A stretch of 64,000 bases of DNA from Timema cristinae (GCA_039000515.1 JBCFYV010011135.1:25475725-25539724); one strand, 5' to 3'; positions 32,385 to 44,300 are shown, numbered from the stretch's first letter. Notes: generated by a model not told the origin, from the sequence alone. Numbers and translations are program-made.

Positions 32385-32612
32385 AAAGGTTGAGAGCCAA
32401 TGGCCTATGACGTCACACTAGCAGTAGACCTTAGACTGCCGAGTTCGCGAAACCCAGTCGGCTGCACTGAAGGTATTTTATCCCTAACGGTTTCCCGACT
32501 CACCCTACAAGTAAATGGGTGTACATTTTCTTTTAATTTTACCTTTTTTACCCCATCCTTACTCCATTAGTCTAAATATAACCCGAACTGGTGATGAAAC
32601 GGGGTACACCAA
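32385..32612 (+). mobile_element. SINE-B, diverged
   Basis: GCAGTAGACCTTAGACTGCC, CAGTCGGCTGCACTGAAGG and CCATTAGTCTAAATATAACCCG in SINE-B order. Confidence 0.55.
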
Positions 32613-32814
32613 AATAAAAATAAATCTGTGAAAACATTTCCGAAAAAAAAATAATAATTGGAAATTCATATCACATTTTTATTAGAACTCCTGTTGACGT
32701 TTTGCAAACTCTACTGCATGTGGGGGGGGGGAGGAGGGCTAATATTGTAGTGGGGGTAGTTTTATTTTTTAACAGACAACAGAGACCACGAAATCTGTCA
32801 GGACTACCAAACTT

Positions 32815-34505
32815 GTCGGCGTACGCCCCTAAATAGAGACCAAGGGCTCTGTCGTGACTCCCCAACTTGTCGGCGCACGCCCCAAACTACAGACCAAGGG
32901 CTCTGTCGTGACTCCCCAACTTGTCGGCGCACGCCCCAAACTACAGACCAAGGGCTCTGTCGTGACTCACCAACCTGTCGGCGCACGCCCTTAAATAGAG
33001 ACCACGGGCTCTGTCGTGACTCACCAACCTGTCGGCGCACGCCCCTAAATAGAGACCAAGGGCTCTGTCGTGACTCATCAACCTGTCGGCGCACGCCCTT
33101 AAATAGAGACCACGGGCTCTGTCGTGACTCACCAACCTGTCGGCGCACGCCCCTAAATAGAGACCAAGGGCTCTGTCGTGACTCATCAACCTGTCGGCAC
33201 ACGCCCTTAAATAGAGACCACGGGCTCTGTCGTGACTCCCCAACTTGTCGGCGCACGCCCCAAACTACAGACCAAGGGCTCTGACGTGACTCCCCAACTT
33301 GTCGGCGCACGCCTCAGACTACAGACCAAGGGCTCTGTCGTGACTCACCAACCTGTCGGCGCACGCCCTTAAATAAAGACCACGGGCTCTGTCGTGACTC
33401 ACCAACCTGTCGGCGCACGCCCCTAAATAGAGACCAAGGGCTCTGTCGTGACTCATCAACCTGTCGGCGCACGCCCTTAAATAGAGACCACGGGCTCTGT
33501 CGTGACTCATCAATCTGTCGGCGCACGCCCTTAAATAGAGACCACGGGCTCTGTCGTAACTCACCAACCTGTCGGCGCACGCCCCAAACTACAGACCAAG
33601 GGCTCTGTCGTGACTCCCCAACTTGTCGGCGCACGCCCCAAACTACAGACCAAGGGCTCTGACGTGACTCCCCAACTTGTCGGCGCACGCCCCAAACTAC
33701 AGACCAAGGGCTCTGACGTGACACCCCAACTTGTCGGCGCACGCCCCAAACTACAGACCAAGGGCTCTGACGTGACTCCCCAACTTGTCAGCGCACGCCC
33801 CAAACTACAGACCAAGGGCTCTGTCGTGACTCACCAACCTGTCGGCGTACGCCCTTAAATAGAGACCACGGGCTTTGTCGCGACTCACCAACCTGTCGGC
33901 GCACGCCCCTAAATAGAGACCAAGGGCTCTGTCGTGACTCCCCAACTTGTCGGCGCACGCCCCAAACTACAGACAAAGGGCTCTGTCGTGACTCCCCAAC
34001 TTGTCGGCGCACGCCCCAAACTACAGACCAAGGCCTCTGACGTGACTCCCCAACTTGTCGGCGCACGCCCCAAACTACAGACCAAGGGCTCTGACATGAC
34101 TCTCCAACTTGTCGGCGCACGCCCCTAAATAGAGACCAAGGGCTCTGTCGTGACTCATCAACCTGTCGGCGCACGCCCTTGAATAGAGAACACGGGCTCT
34201 GTCGTGACTCACCAACCTGTTGGCGCACGCCCCTAAAAAGAGACCAAGGGCTCTGTCGTGACTCATCAACCTGTCGGCGCACACCCTTGAATAGAGACCA
34301 CGGGCTCTGTCGTGACTCACCAACCTGTTGGCGCACGCCCTTAAATAGAGACCACGGGCTCTGTCGTGACTCACCAAACTGTTGGCGCACGCCCTTAAAT
34401 AGAGACCACGGGCTCTGTCGTGACTCACCAAACTGTTGGCGCACGCCCCTAAATAGAGACCAAGGGCTTTGTCGTGACTCTCCAACATGCCGGCGCACGC
34501 CCCCA
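32815..34505. repeat. 54-bp minisatellite, ~31 copies, in the winged-helix gene intron
   Basis: The unit is CCCAACTTGTCGGCGCACGC, then CCCAAACTACAGACCAAGGG, then CTCTGTCGTGACTC. Three unit types alternate: CCCCAAACTACAGACCAAG, CCCCTAAATAGAGACCAAG and CCCTTAAATAGAGACCACG, coupled to CTCCCCAACTT versus CTCACCAACCT. Blocks of the same order recur, so the array has a higher-order pattern. The period is 18 codons, which keeps several frames open on both strands; these are not genes. The right edge is about 35-40 bases from the donor at 34,538. Confidence 0.95.
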
Positions 34506-34537
34506 GACCGGTCGAACCTCAACCGACAAGCAGTTAC

Positions 34538-34776
34538 CTGTACCCTTTCTTCTTGAGGAAACCCAACTGGAGGGCCCGCTTCAGTTTGGCGGTGATCTCT
34601 CGACGGACGCTGCGGACGCTGGCCCCCCAGTTACCCCCGAGGAAGACACACACCTCTTTTAGCGTCGCGCCTCGCGGATCCATCTCGTTGAGGGTGGCGA
34701 CCACGCAGAGGACGAGATCGCGAGGCCTGACCTCGCCCAACGAGAAACACGACATGCGCCGACGGATACTCATATT
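34538..34776 (-). CDS. Winged-helix (DUF4777/linker-histone-like) gene, first coding exon
   Basis: ATG at 34,773 begins MSIRRRMSC. A T-run and TTTAG lie directly before it (exon edge 34,776), with TAG in frame, so the start is well bounded. Residues 16-78 form an H1/H5-like winged helix: RDLVLCVVATLNEM (helix 1), RGATLKEVCVFLGG (helix 2), RSVRREITAKLKRALQLGFL (recognition helix) and KKKGY, with the wing completed in the next exon. The donor is TACAG|GTAACT (last exon base 34,538, phase 2). The joined protein is 130 residues. Family knowledge: DUF4777 proteins are short insect proteins with this fold; DNA or chromatin binding is a guess from the fold and basic charge. The intron to 30,172 is 4.4 kb and holds a minisatellite and several transposons. 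Confidence 0.75.
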
Positions 34777-34789
34777 CTAAAAAAAAAGT

Positions 34790-34994
34790 TGCGCGCTCGC
34801 GGTTTTAAAATGTTTTATCTGCAAATTAAACTAGAATTTTTGTTCTTTTTCTTAACGCGCCTAAATGGTTTTGTGTGAACGGTCGCGGAGGAATTAAAAA
34901 AAATAATTGTTTTCATGGTTATTTTTTTCAACAATATAATCGCCATAATACTTAGTCGATAACAGGAGAAAAATCGCTTAAGTCAACTTTCTTA
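34790..34994. other. Intron sequence, nothing seen
   Basis: AT-rich; presumably intron 1 of the winged-helix gene on the minus strand. Confidence 0.4.
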
Positions 34995-35247
34995 CTACCC
35001 GTTTCATTGGCTGCGTGGTCTAACGCGCTATTCTCGCAGAAGGCTAAACTGCCGATGAAGGTGCGATCGAGGTTCGAATCTCAGTCGGGTGTACTGAGGG
35101 TGGTTTTTTCCCGAAATGGTTTTCTACTCTCCCTCCACGCAAATGTGGGTAAATTTCATTTAAATATAACCTTCCTGATACCTACAACCATTAGAGTAAT
35201 TAGCTCATAAGCGTTTAGACCGAACGGATAGTAAGACGCGGTGCAAC
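34995..35247 (+). mobile_element. SINE-B, full length
   Basis: Head CCGTTTCATTGGCTGCGTGG, B-box GAGGTTCGAATCTCAGTCGG, body CCACTCTCCCTCCACGC-like, tail ACCGAACGGATAGTAAGACG. Confidence 0.85.
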
Positions 35248-35284
35248 AAAAACTCTTAGCTTTCTATAATTTATGTCACACGCC

Positions 35285-35695
35285 AATAGTGAAACTGTCA
35301 ATTTCATGAATTGGGCAAATTTCTGCTCATTCCATGAACTGGCTTTCGCTTGACCATTTCAAGAACGGGTCAAAAATTTCTTTAACTCATTTCATTAAAT
35401 GGGCAAATTTCGGCTCATTCCCTGAATTGGCTTCTTCGTTGACCATTTCACTAAATGGCCAAAAACTTTATTAACTCCTCATTTCATGAATAAGGAAAAT
35501 TTCTTTTCATTTCGTGAATTGGCCCCTTCGCTGTACCATTTCAAGAACTGGGCAAAAAATGGCATTAATTACCTTCCCATTTCATGAATTTTGGGCAAAT
35601 TTCTGTTCATTTCATGAACTGGCATTTTCGCATGACCATTTGCCAAACTGGTCAAACATTGTATTAGCTCCTCATTTCATTAATTGGAACTTAAA
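35285..35695. repeat. ~95-bp degenerate tandem repeat, ~4 copies
   Basis: Each unit has CATTTCATGAATTGGGCAAA, TTCATTTCATGAACTGGC, TTTCGCTTGACCATTTC and AAGAACTGGTCAAAAATT variants. Confidence 0.8.
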
Positions 35696-35724
35696 GTAGG
35701 CCTACAATTGTATAGAAAAAATTC

Positions 35725-36172
35725 TTGAGCCTGAAATGCAAAGAGATGATGAGATCGATAAAAAAAAATTTCAAGGCATTGGTTGAAACTGCCAAGCAAT
35801 TTACTCCATCCGAGAAAAAAAAACGGAGGCAAAAATTAAAATATTCAAGAGAGTTAATGACTTGGAAATTTGTCGTCAGCTACCTCCTGTCCAGACCTTG
35901 TCGACTTTTTAACTATGTCGATCTGCCTAACAACATCATCTGCAGTTTCGCAAAGTGAATACTTTAGTACCTCTACCACTTCACACCAAGAGGTTCATAC
36001 ACCCGGCCCGATTTCACATGAATCATCTCTAGATGAATCAGTAGTAAATACAAGGGAATTTTACGAAAAACATAGTCCTACATGGTCATCTTTTAAATCT
36101 TTTAAAAACTTTAATAACAATGTGGTATTTTCACAGATTCCGATATTTTTTTATAAATCTTTGAAATGTTGA
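35725..36172 (+). pseudogene. Possible decayed coding fragment, unknown
   Basis: Two overlapping frames read as continuous text after one shift: a lysine-rich start (SIKKNFKALVETAKQF, SEKKKRRQK) and then a Ser/Thr-rich part ending FYEKHSPTWSSFKSFKN. It lies directly before repeat R-W and near hAT remains, so it may be part of a transposon. I do not recognise a family. Confidence 0.3.
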
Positions 36173-36177
36173 AATGA

Positions 36178-36462
36178 TGAATAATGTCCGGTGGAGGTCA
36201 TATGAGTGACATTATTTACAAAAAGTGAAAGAGTGTAGTTTGTAGTTTTCTTTTATTAAGCTGATGAATAATTACTTTTCAATTAAAGTGTTAATTTTCA
36301 AGTCACTAATCATCTAATTGTTTTGACCCACCCTGTGTGTGTATATATATATATATATAATGTGCTATTGCCGTGAGCTCATCACAGGGAAGAGAAGCAA
36401 AAAGCTATATGAAATAAACTTCAATCACCAATATTTTAAACAGTAACTTTTGCATTTCGCAT
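36178..36462 (+). repeat. Interspersed repeat R-W, copy 1
   Basis: Starts ATAATGTCCGGTGGAGGTCA, includes CTAATCATCTAATTGTTTTG, an (AT)n run at about 36,345-36,360, GTGCTATTGCCGTGAGCTCA and ends with GTAACTTTTGCATTTCGCAT. A second copy in the same direction is at 40,272-40,556 and a short piece at 54,100-54,185. Confidence 0.8.
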
Positions 36463-36767
36463 ACCATAATAAAATTTCCAAAATTCCTGAAACATGTATT
36501 TATTTGTTTTACGTCAATAACCGAAATACAAAATTTTGTTTATGTAACTTTCAAAATGACGGACTTTCATACATATTATCATCCCCTATTTTGACCCCTT
36601 TTGGGTGGAATTTTCTAAAATCCTTTCTTAGTGGGTGCCTACACAACAAAATGAATATACAGTCCAAATTTCATGCTTGTAGCCTTGATAGTTTGCGCTC
36701 GGCGATGATGAATCAGTCAGTCAGTCAGTCAGGACATGTTATTTTATAAGTATAGATTGCTGGTAGG
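36463..36767 (+). repeat. R-V, 3' part
   Basis: Same text as 19,640-19,940: AACCGAAATACAAAATTTTG, GGTGGAATTTTCTAAAATCC, then a GTCA run and GGACATGTTATTTTATAAGT. It directly follows R-W. Confidence 0.8.
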
Positions 36768-36961
36768 GAAAAAGGTATTTCAAAAAACAATTCCTACGCT
36801 GAACAGACTTAACGTACCCCGTTCCCCTCAAAGAACCGCTTACTGCGACAAGCATTATTTTGAACTTTAACACGAAGTTTTCGTTTTTCTTACCAACCAT
36901 CCTTTTCACAAAGCAAAGTGCATGCAAGATCAAATGTGGCTCCAAGATTAGGTTTATTTGA

Positions 36962-37485
36962 CAGTCATTTTCTCAAAAAATGAACAATTTAAACCTCTCT
37001 TCAAGGGTAGAATATTAACGTTTTTTATTGTGCAAGACTGGATCGAGTCGTTCATAAAATAAAATAAAAGTTTTGGGAAACATGTTTAATTAGCAATCAA
37101 ACATACTGCTTTGATAGCCTTCTCGACTTTATGGTAGCTTTCTTTGGACGAAAATGTTGAGAACGTGGTTATAGAACACTTGAAGAAGATACTTGGAAAA
37201 ACCTTCAGAGAATATTTCCCAGCCATGTCCAATAATAATAATTGTATTCGCAATCCCCTGGAAGAGACAGCAGTTTTAAAATCCTCCACATTAAGCGTGA
37301 GTGAAAAAGAACAGCTCCTTGAAATTTCCACTGATTTCGAATTAAAGAAAAGCTATAAATCTTTGTCATTAGTTGGTTTCTGGTTAAGTTCAAAGGAGGA
37401 GTTATCAATGTTAGAGAATAAAACTATTACAGCTTTGTTATCATTTTCTTCCTCGTATTTGAGCGAGAAACATTTTCTTCTCTAA
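36962..37485 (+). pseudogene. hAT transposase-like (ZBED5/FAM200 type) remnant
   Basis: Frames broken at two or more places read FDSHFLKK, MNNLNL, then GRILTFFIVQDWIESFIK, then (37,144-37,485) a 113-residue open frame with LGKTFREYFPAM, CIRNPLEE, LSEKEQLLEIS-like SVSEKEQLLEIS, KKSYKSLSLVGFWLSSKEE and ALLSFSSSYLSEK. This succession (LQG-x, FP, RNP, EQLLEIS, FW, F-x-(S/T)-(S/T)YL) is typical of ZBED5-like domesticated or transposon hAT proteins (family knowledge). Missing N-terminus, frameshifts and a stop after the SSSYLSEK segment make it a pseudogene. The DDE core cannot be assembled here. Confidence 0.75.
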
Positions 37486-37525
37486 CCTTGTTACAACATG
37501 GTTAAGAAGAAGTTCTAACACTCAC

Positions 37526-37735
37526 CAAGCCAGCCCCAGTTGACTCGTTCAGACTCGTCCACAACAAACCGAGATGCACTTCACCACAAAATCCGCGTTC
37601 AACTGAACCAAAGTTCGAGACTCGCCGCTGACTGTGTCGAAAGTTCTCCCCTCTTCTTCGCCCGAGAGAACAAGAGACAAGCGATCTGCGCGCGCATTCA
37701 GAGAAACTTCCATGGACTTTATTTGTGCGCGTGAC
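37526..37735 (-). promoter_or_regulatory. Candidate 5' exon and promoter region of the winged-helix gene
   Basis: A GC/CpG-richer island (GCGCGCAGATCGC, GCGCGTGACC) in AT-rich surroundings. On the minus strand it ends GGCTTG|GTGAGTG, a strong 5' splice site with intron base 37,525. The next downstream acceptor with a coding exon is at 34,776. The short open frame through it stops before the donor, so I take it as 5' untranslated. The link to the winged-helix exon is inferred from position and strand only. Confidence 0.45.
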
Positions 37736-39159
37736 CAATGCCCACAGGCCTCGAGATTCTTCTCGAACATCCCTTCTCCTTTCACTCCGCGCGCTGAGAG
37801 CGCATGATTTTCACAGTGTGTATAATGGTTGGAGCCCAGAATAGGGGCACACATTTCACTCTGGGCTTTCAAGGTAAATAGCCTAATTTATACAGGCCGG
37901 ACGCTATTATCTAAATTCATGTTGGCTGTAAATTTCAATCTTTCAAAATTCCATTTATATGTCTACGAATAATGTTTTATATCAACAATCTGTTACGTCA
38001 GCTCTTAAGGCGATCTTATGCTAAAAGAATCGTTAGTTTCCATTAATATTTTGGTATCTTTAATGTTTGCAATTAGTTTATATTTACCGCCTTGTTTTCT
38101 ACCAAGGTTGTGTAAATGTGGGGCCGCGAGTCGTCTAGTGCTTGTATCTACTGTAGGCATGCTGATTGTTATCAAATGGATTAGGTTTTCTTACTAATGT
38201 TGGACTTTACATTATGTCAAATATTAGATTAATGTCGGTGCCTTCATTTAGGTTAGGGACTTGAGCCCTTGTCTCACTAAATGTTTCGGACCTTGTACAG
38301 GTGTTGACTCTCTGTCCATGCTGTTGGTAGACTTTTAATATTATTTTGTTTTTGTGTATCAGGAGACCAATTTATTAGATCTTCGTGCTATTCTCCGATG
38401 AGGCCATTTTGGGGCCGTCTAAAGTTTAAGGATCCGCCTGATGTTATTGTTGTAGTGCCCTTCAGGCCCTGGCGGTGTCTATTGTGCCTTATAGCCCTTA
38501 AGGCTTATATTTAAAGCTATTACTATTAAGCACCGCTCCCTCATTGAGTTGTACTATGTTTCTTATAAATAAATTTATAACTCTCTTGTGCTTACCTCTG
38601 TGTTATTTGTGTGGGGATAATATTGAGGGTAGGTCACACTTCGTCTACCTATTTAAAACATAATGAAAGAAAGAGGCTCAGTTCTGAAAGTAAATTGAGA
38701 CTTCATTTATCGTCTGTGGTTCCTGACTTTAAAGCTCTGTTCTATCCAAAGCAATAGCATCCTTCTCACTAAGTCACGTGAAGAGGTGGGTAGCTGTTAA
38801 AATTTGCTAACAATTTCGAATCTTAAATCGGCATGGAATTTTGTGATCAAAGGGGGGTATTTCAGTAATGTCAATGCATCAATTTCCAGTACCACTTTAA
38901 AAACATGTGAAATGCGATGATATTGTGACAGCAAAGATAAGAAAATGTTTCTATAGTACTTTGCTTATTTAATTTTTTAAACAAATGTATAGTTATTTGA
39001 ACTCGTACTAAAGTAGTTTCAATATTATTCCATTATATTTGGTGGAGTATCCCAAAGTACCTACCGAGCTATAGTAGGTTAATTTAAAGGTATTAAACAT
39101 TTTGATTACAATTAATAACTACATTTCATAAAAAAAAAATAGGTATAAAATCAAATGAG
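37736..39159. other. No supported gene
   Basis: Moderately AT-rich unique sequence. Near 38,520-38,600 GCACCGCTCCCTC is followed by AATAAATTTATAAC, a possible polyadenylation context on the plus strand, but no upstream coding frame is visible. Confidence 0.35.
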
Positions 39160-39164
39160 TGACT

Positions 39165-39562
<398 letters not shown>

Positions 39563-40193
39563 GAGTTAAAAAAAATTGGAAACCATTGCTCTAAGGCAAG
39601 GGAGTTCCCACAACTTTTCAAACCAAAAGAACCCTTTCTTGCGCCAGAAAAAAAATACATTCAGGAGCCCTCATAAAAATATGTTTACACTAACATTATG
39701 AACATTCAATAACGACAGTTAAATTTTATATATATAAAAGCATAACACAAACGGTAAACATCACATGTTCTGTCAGTGCCTTTGGCAAATGTCTTTTAAT
39801 CAGGAGTGGAAAAAAAAGAAATCCGCTCTTAGCTAGGCACCTTTATCCTGCCAACAACAATCAGATCAAGCCGTAGATAATCCTAATACTGAACATGTCA
39901 CCATATTAAAATCTCTCTCCGTATCGCGCCCTCTCCCTCTTCCGCAAACAAACCCGGAACAAATATCGGTAGCGGATGTAATTCAACAATAGATAAGATA
40001 CGATAAGCCTTTTCAAGTGAGTTTTGGATTGTTCCAAAAAAATATTTTTTTTTGTTGGCAGGTTTGTAGGGGACCATTTTGAAGTATTTAGGGAATAATT
40101 TAATTTGTTTGGATTATTAATTTTAAGTTGATTAAGGGTTTTGTTTATTCATTAGGTTTTTTTAAAAAAAAGAGAGAAGAGCTCCTATTATAT
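39563..40193. other. No supported gene
   Basis: Text near 39,590-39,640 (GCAAGGGAGTTCCCACAAC) recalls a hAT-type end. The rest is AT-rich. Confidence 0.35.
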
Positions 40194-40262
40194 TACGGTA
40201 GAAACCCAATTATCCGATATTTCATTTTATCCGTGGGACGAAAACAAATTATACGATCTATG
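40194..40262 (+). mobile_element. pogo/Tigger-like terminus fragment
   Basis: GGTAGAAACCCAATTATCCG and TTATCCGTGGGACG look like one end of a pogo/Tigger element. Confidence 0.4.
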
Positions 40263-40271
40263 CCTATGAAA

Positions 40272-40556
40272 GTGATGAATAATGTCCGGTGGAGCTCATA
40301 TGAGTGACATTATCTACAAAAAATGAAAGAGTGTAGTTTGTAGCTTGCTTTTATTAAGCTGTTGAATATTTACTTTTCAATTAAAGTGTTAATTTCAAGT
40401 CACTAATCATCTAATTGTTTTGACCTACCCTGTATATATAACGTGCTATTGCCGTGAGCTCATCACAGGGAAGAGAAGCAAAAAGCTATATGAAATAAAC
40501 TTCAATCACCAATATTTTAAACAGTAACTTTTGCATTTTGCATACCATAATAAAAG
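40272..40556 (+). repeat. R-W, copy 2
   Basis: ATAATGTCCGGTGGAGCTCA to GTAACTTTTGCATTTTGCAT, collinear with 36,178-36,462 but with a shorter AT run. Confidence 0.85.
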
Positions 40557-40964
40557 TTGTATTTAATTGAGTGAAAATTCTTTGTTCGGTTTACACGAAC
40601 AGAAAATAGTATTAGTAATTTATTGCATATTTTATACTTTGAAGTGATTACTAATCCCTTCACCCTTGTTCCGTATACATTCTGCACTCAAATTTAATTT
40701 ATATTTGGTTCGTTATAGGCCCACCTTCTTGTTTCTTCCCTATTATTTAACCACCCGTCGGTGCCCTTAAGTTAAGGTAATCGGGACTTAAGTGGATTAG
40801 TAATTTAAGGCAAAAACAATCAATAATTGCTTCAGTAATTACGTTTAGTTTAATGAGGATAATGGGGGTTGAACAAAAATTGTTTTAGTTAATAGAAAAA
40901 AATCTGTTCAAAATTCTGCGATATCCACGAAATATATTCAAGAATGTTTTGCGATTACAATTTG
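40557..40964. other. No feature seen
   Basis: AT-rich unique sequence. Confidence 0.4.
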
Positions 40965-41087
40965 TAAACAATTTAAAGTTAATGTGGGGATGTAGGGGAC
41001 GCGAGAAAAGGCCAGTGTTTTTTGCAGTTTTTAGAGCAAAACTTTTTTTTGCCAAAATAAATAAAATATTTCTCCAGTATATTATTA
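40965..41087 (+). mobile_element. Foldback element arm fragment
   Basis: GACGCGAGAAAAGGCCAGTG, then CCAAAATAAATAAAATATTT and CTCCAGTA match the arm of the palindromic elements at 49,954 and 54,568. It is cut by SINE-A. Confidence 0.6.
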
Positions 41088-41372
41088 TTTGCACCGCGTC
41101 TTACTACCCGTTCGGGTTATACGCACTTACGCTAATGTGTAATGGTAGGGTGATTGTGAGATGAAATGGAGGACCTACAGTTTAACGTGGGATCCGAACC
41201 ACGGTGGAGGCCTGGCATTCACCACATTCACAATTTGTGATTAATACACGTCTTGTCAGAGGTGAAGGGAGGGTTTGGTAATCAAATAAATCCGTGCCGG
41301 GAGTGAGGATTGAACCCCGGACCCCAGCACAAATCGACACCTTACCCTAGACACTAATCACCTAAGAACACT
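41088..41372 (-). mobile_element. SINE-A, full length
   Basis: Tail CACCGCGTCTTACTACCCG, body GAACCACGGTGGAGGCCTGG, B-box complement AGGATTGAACCCCGG, head near 41,370 slightly rearranged. Confidence 0.9.
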
Positions 41373-42499
41373 AAATCATCCTAAATGAAGATATTAAATA
41401 AGTTGTCTATTGCCAGACACCTTGACAAAATATTCAACACTAATTCTATTTGAGCTAGTTACAAAAGTACCTCACCTATCTCTATCTTGAGCTAGTTCTA
41501 TCCAGTCCACCTCACTACACCCTATCCCTATCTTGAGCTAGTTATATCCAGTCCACCTCATACACCCTAACTCTTCAGTACATTCAAAGTTATCCATCCC
41601 ATCTGCATCTAGGTCTACCCAATTTTCTCTTCTCATTAAACACGGTTATAGATTCCCATCCACGCTGCATGTTCTGCCCACCGTAATCTACGAGTTTAGT
41701 GATGAGTACAGGTATGTAACTCATAATTACGTAACCTCTTCCACTCTCAACTATTGTTATCCTTTATCGATCAAATATTTCTTTTAATTACTTTATTTTC
41801 GAAAACCCTAAATTTTTTCTCATCATGTAAGGTAATACAGAATGATGACACTGTTGTTTCGTATATTCAGAGTTTTACATTTAGTTGACCGCAGACGATT
41901 TGTTAACATAAAGTAGGTAAACATAGTCAAGATTAATTAAATTGTTTGAATAAGAAACAATAAATATATTATCTTTCCTTGACGACCTAGTAAATCTCTC
42001 CCCCCCCTCCCCCAATTGATCCTCCACCCGATGACCTTATATTTCTTGATATTTCCGGTTCCCCCCCCCCCCCAATTATAATGCAATAAAGGCCATTTAT
42101 ACTCTGAACCGTGTTTAGGATGACGTCAGGTCATTGCGCCGCTAAAATGGAAAGAGGAGAGAGAGAGAAAAAAAAGGAAGGATTAAAAACCAATAATCAT
42201 CGAGCGCAGCTGATTCAATAATAACTGATAACGACATGAAGAAACTATTATTCCCAATAAATCCAATATTGACGGGCGCCGCGAAAAAAAAAAAATTAAT
42301 ACAAACGGCAAACATTAGTAATAATAAACAACACACAAAAACCAACTCCATCAGCCTGCGATCGTGTCATACCGAACGAGCGGCCACCGTCTGTTGGTGA
42401 AGATGGTGCCAAATTCTGCGAACAGAGGCTGTCATGTGGTCAGCAGAATAATCCCTACAGTCGTTAATCCCGGGGTTGTTTTTTTTTGGACAGGAGCCG
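41373..42499. other. No supported gene; small tandem repeat
   Basis: 41,450-41,580 holds two to three copies of a ~55-bp unit with CTATCTTGAGCTAGTT and ATCCAGTCCACCTCA. C-runs lie at 42,000-42,012 and 42,062-42,075. The rest shows no coding signal. Confidence 0.45.
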
Positions 42500-42665
42500 C
42501 TATTTCTTCACTAAAGTATCTCATAAGTTGTCCTCACGAGGGTGAGTTTGACACAGTTTCAGACAAGCTGTTTCACAGATAAATTCTGAAAGCGCACAGG
42601 ATCGAATCCGGGACCTCTGGATCCGTTGCCGGGTACTCTGACCACTAGACTACAGAGGCGGTCCA
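42500..42665 (-). mobile_element. tRNA-like SINE (family D)
   Basis: The minus strand starts CCGCCTCTGTAGTCTAGTGG (A-box) and has GGATTCGATCCTGTGCG (B-box) about 45 bases later. A matching 3' acceptor strand is absent, so it is a SINE head and not a tRNA gene. The body runs left to about 42,500. Confidence 0.55.
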
Positions 42666-43284
42666 CACAAACAAAAGAAAAAGAGAATATAGGTTGCTGA
42701 AAAGTGGGTGTTTTTTTAATTAGAAACGGTCGTAAAGAAGTAACGTAGAATGGGGTCCAATTTTGTCAAGTGGAGACTAATCTGACATATATATGCGGCC
42801 TATATTTTAGCAGAACGTCTTGCTACCCATTCGGGCTACTGTGGATTAACACGTTTGCCGAGAAACTAGCGCAGAACATAAACGTGGTCATGTGACGAGC
42901 ACTAAGCCAATTAAAAGATTTCCGCCTCATCGGCGCGAGCTGTTCTGCTGAAGTTCAACTATTCTCTACTTTGTCTGCTCTGCTCGAGATGTTCGGCACG
43001 GGAGTACCAATCAAATCTCAGAACCAACCATCTAAAATCAGTGCGCATGCGCTGTAGAGCTAGAAGCGAGCAGACAGTTTCGTTGGTTGTTGTGAAGAGA
43101 TTTGAAATAAACCGTTATGTAAAGCGTGTGTATCGATGTATTGGATTGTGCCACGACACAGCGTTATAATTTGAAAACATACATCGGGAGAATGATCTAG
43201 AATATATGATTTATCCACTAGAAAATAAAATATGTTAGTAATCAGATGTTTTAAGTTAACGTTGCAATGCATCATGGGTCAACT
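42666..43284. other. No supported gene
   Basis: 42,805-42,836 is a scrap of the shared SINE tail (GTCTTGCTACCCATTCGGGC). Nothing else recognised. Confidence 0.4.
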
Positions 43285-43375
43285 TAAAGGGTGTAAATTC
43301 ATCAGAAGTCTAGTCCAATGCGAGAGTCGCGCGTCAGGCCATGCGTCCACCGAAGCTTACGCCCCCAAACTCTTG
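43285..43375 (-). mobile_element. SINE-B head fragment
   Basis: CATCAGAAGTCTAGTCCAAT, GCGAGAGTCGCGCG and CCACCGAAGC match the minus-strand SINE-B head region. Body and tail are absent. Confidence 0.55.
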
Positions 43376-43785
43376 AATCTACACCCGACTGTCAAAACGC
43401 GACTGTTAAACAGCTATCAAAACGCTACTGATTCTACACTAGGTTTAAATGCCGCGTTGTTGCTTCCACTTATGCAGAATGGTTTAAAAATGGACATTGT
43501 ACAGGCCGGCTGTATTGTGGGACTTATTTTGTTGGAGAGAAAAACAAAACTCGTCAAAAGAGACGTTGGTGACTCCCCCATATTATCTAACCGTCTCTCA
43601 ACAGGACAGTTTCGTATTATTTTATGAACCAGATGTTGTACCATAGAATGTCTGTGGTTTCATTTGAAGAACTACTTGGTTTAGTGGATGAAAATATTGC
43701 AAAACGTGAAAACATCTTGAGGAAGAGTATTTATTATTCCTGCTGAAAGACTTGTTGTGACATTGAGACACAATGCCTGTGTAGT
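43376..43785 (+). pseudogene. PIF/Harbinger transposase N-terminal remnant
   Basis: The first frame (to 43,627) ends SPILSNRLSTGQFRIIL, like the HPI(L)...R...G-(E/Q)-F segment at the start of Harbinger transposases. After a stop and frameshift it continues RMSVVSFEELLGLVDENIAK at about 43,645-43,705, RENILRKSI, and after another shift IPAERLVVTLRHNA to about 43,780. RMS-x-x-x-F-x-x-LL and ERL-x-VTLR are hallmarks of the family (family knowledge). The catalytic DDE part is missing and text changes to repeat R-U soon after. Confidence 0.75.
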
Positions 43786-43924
43786 TTGATTCACGTTTCT
43801 ACGCTAGGCGGTTTTAACACCTCCAGAGGTAGCGGTCAAAACGTGGTCTAGACCAAAGCTTGATAACAAGGGTTTCATTCAAAGGCGCGGTTGCTAGCGT
43901 TTTAACCGATAGTGTAGAATAGGC

Positions 43925-44300
43925 CTTAGGCAATATTCTGGTATGTTGGTTCATCGAGTGCTAGAAAACTTCTCATTTTGATATTTTTATTGTTTAGATA
44001 GGTTTAGCACACTTGCTACTAACGGCCTAATTTAATTGGTGATATCATAAACCACATATATATAACCGATACGTTAAAATACTTCAATAATATCAAAGTA
44101 GACCTTTATAAATAAGAATCACCATTAGCGCGGATAGAGGATGGGAAAACCACAACAATAAGTCACTTGTCAAAAACCACCCTCAGTTCAATGAGCCAAG
44201 ATTCGAACCTTTTCCTCCTCGTCAACAACTATCGAGAGATAACTGCTAATCACGCGCTAGTTCGCTCACTCGCACGCGTGTCAGTCTGGGCCGAGCCCTA
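43925..44300 (+). repeat. R-U, uninterrupted copy
   Basis: Reverse-complement match to 10,576-10,870 plus 11,604-11,660. It includes CTGGTATGTTGGTTCATCGA, GGATGGGAAAACCACAACAA and a tRNA-like GATTCGAACCTTTTCC. It acts as the empty-site reference for the hAT insertion at 10,871. Confidence 0.75.

Noticed and set aside
32804..34522. Long open frames (up to 244 codons, RRQVGESRQSPWS repeats)
   Set aside because: They are translations of the 54-bp minisatellite, open in several frames on both strands, and lie inside an intron.
37549..37872. 107-codon minus-strand frame over the GC-rich island
   Set aside because: It ends before the strong donor at 37,526 and shows no domain; the region fits a non-coding 5' exon better.
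42590..42665. tRNA gene
   Set aside because: A and B boxes are clear but the acceptor stem does not pair and no anticodon arm can be drawn with confidence; better explained as a SINE head.
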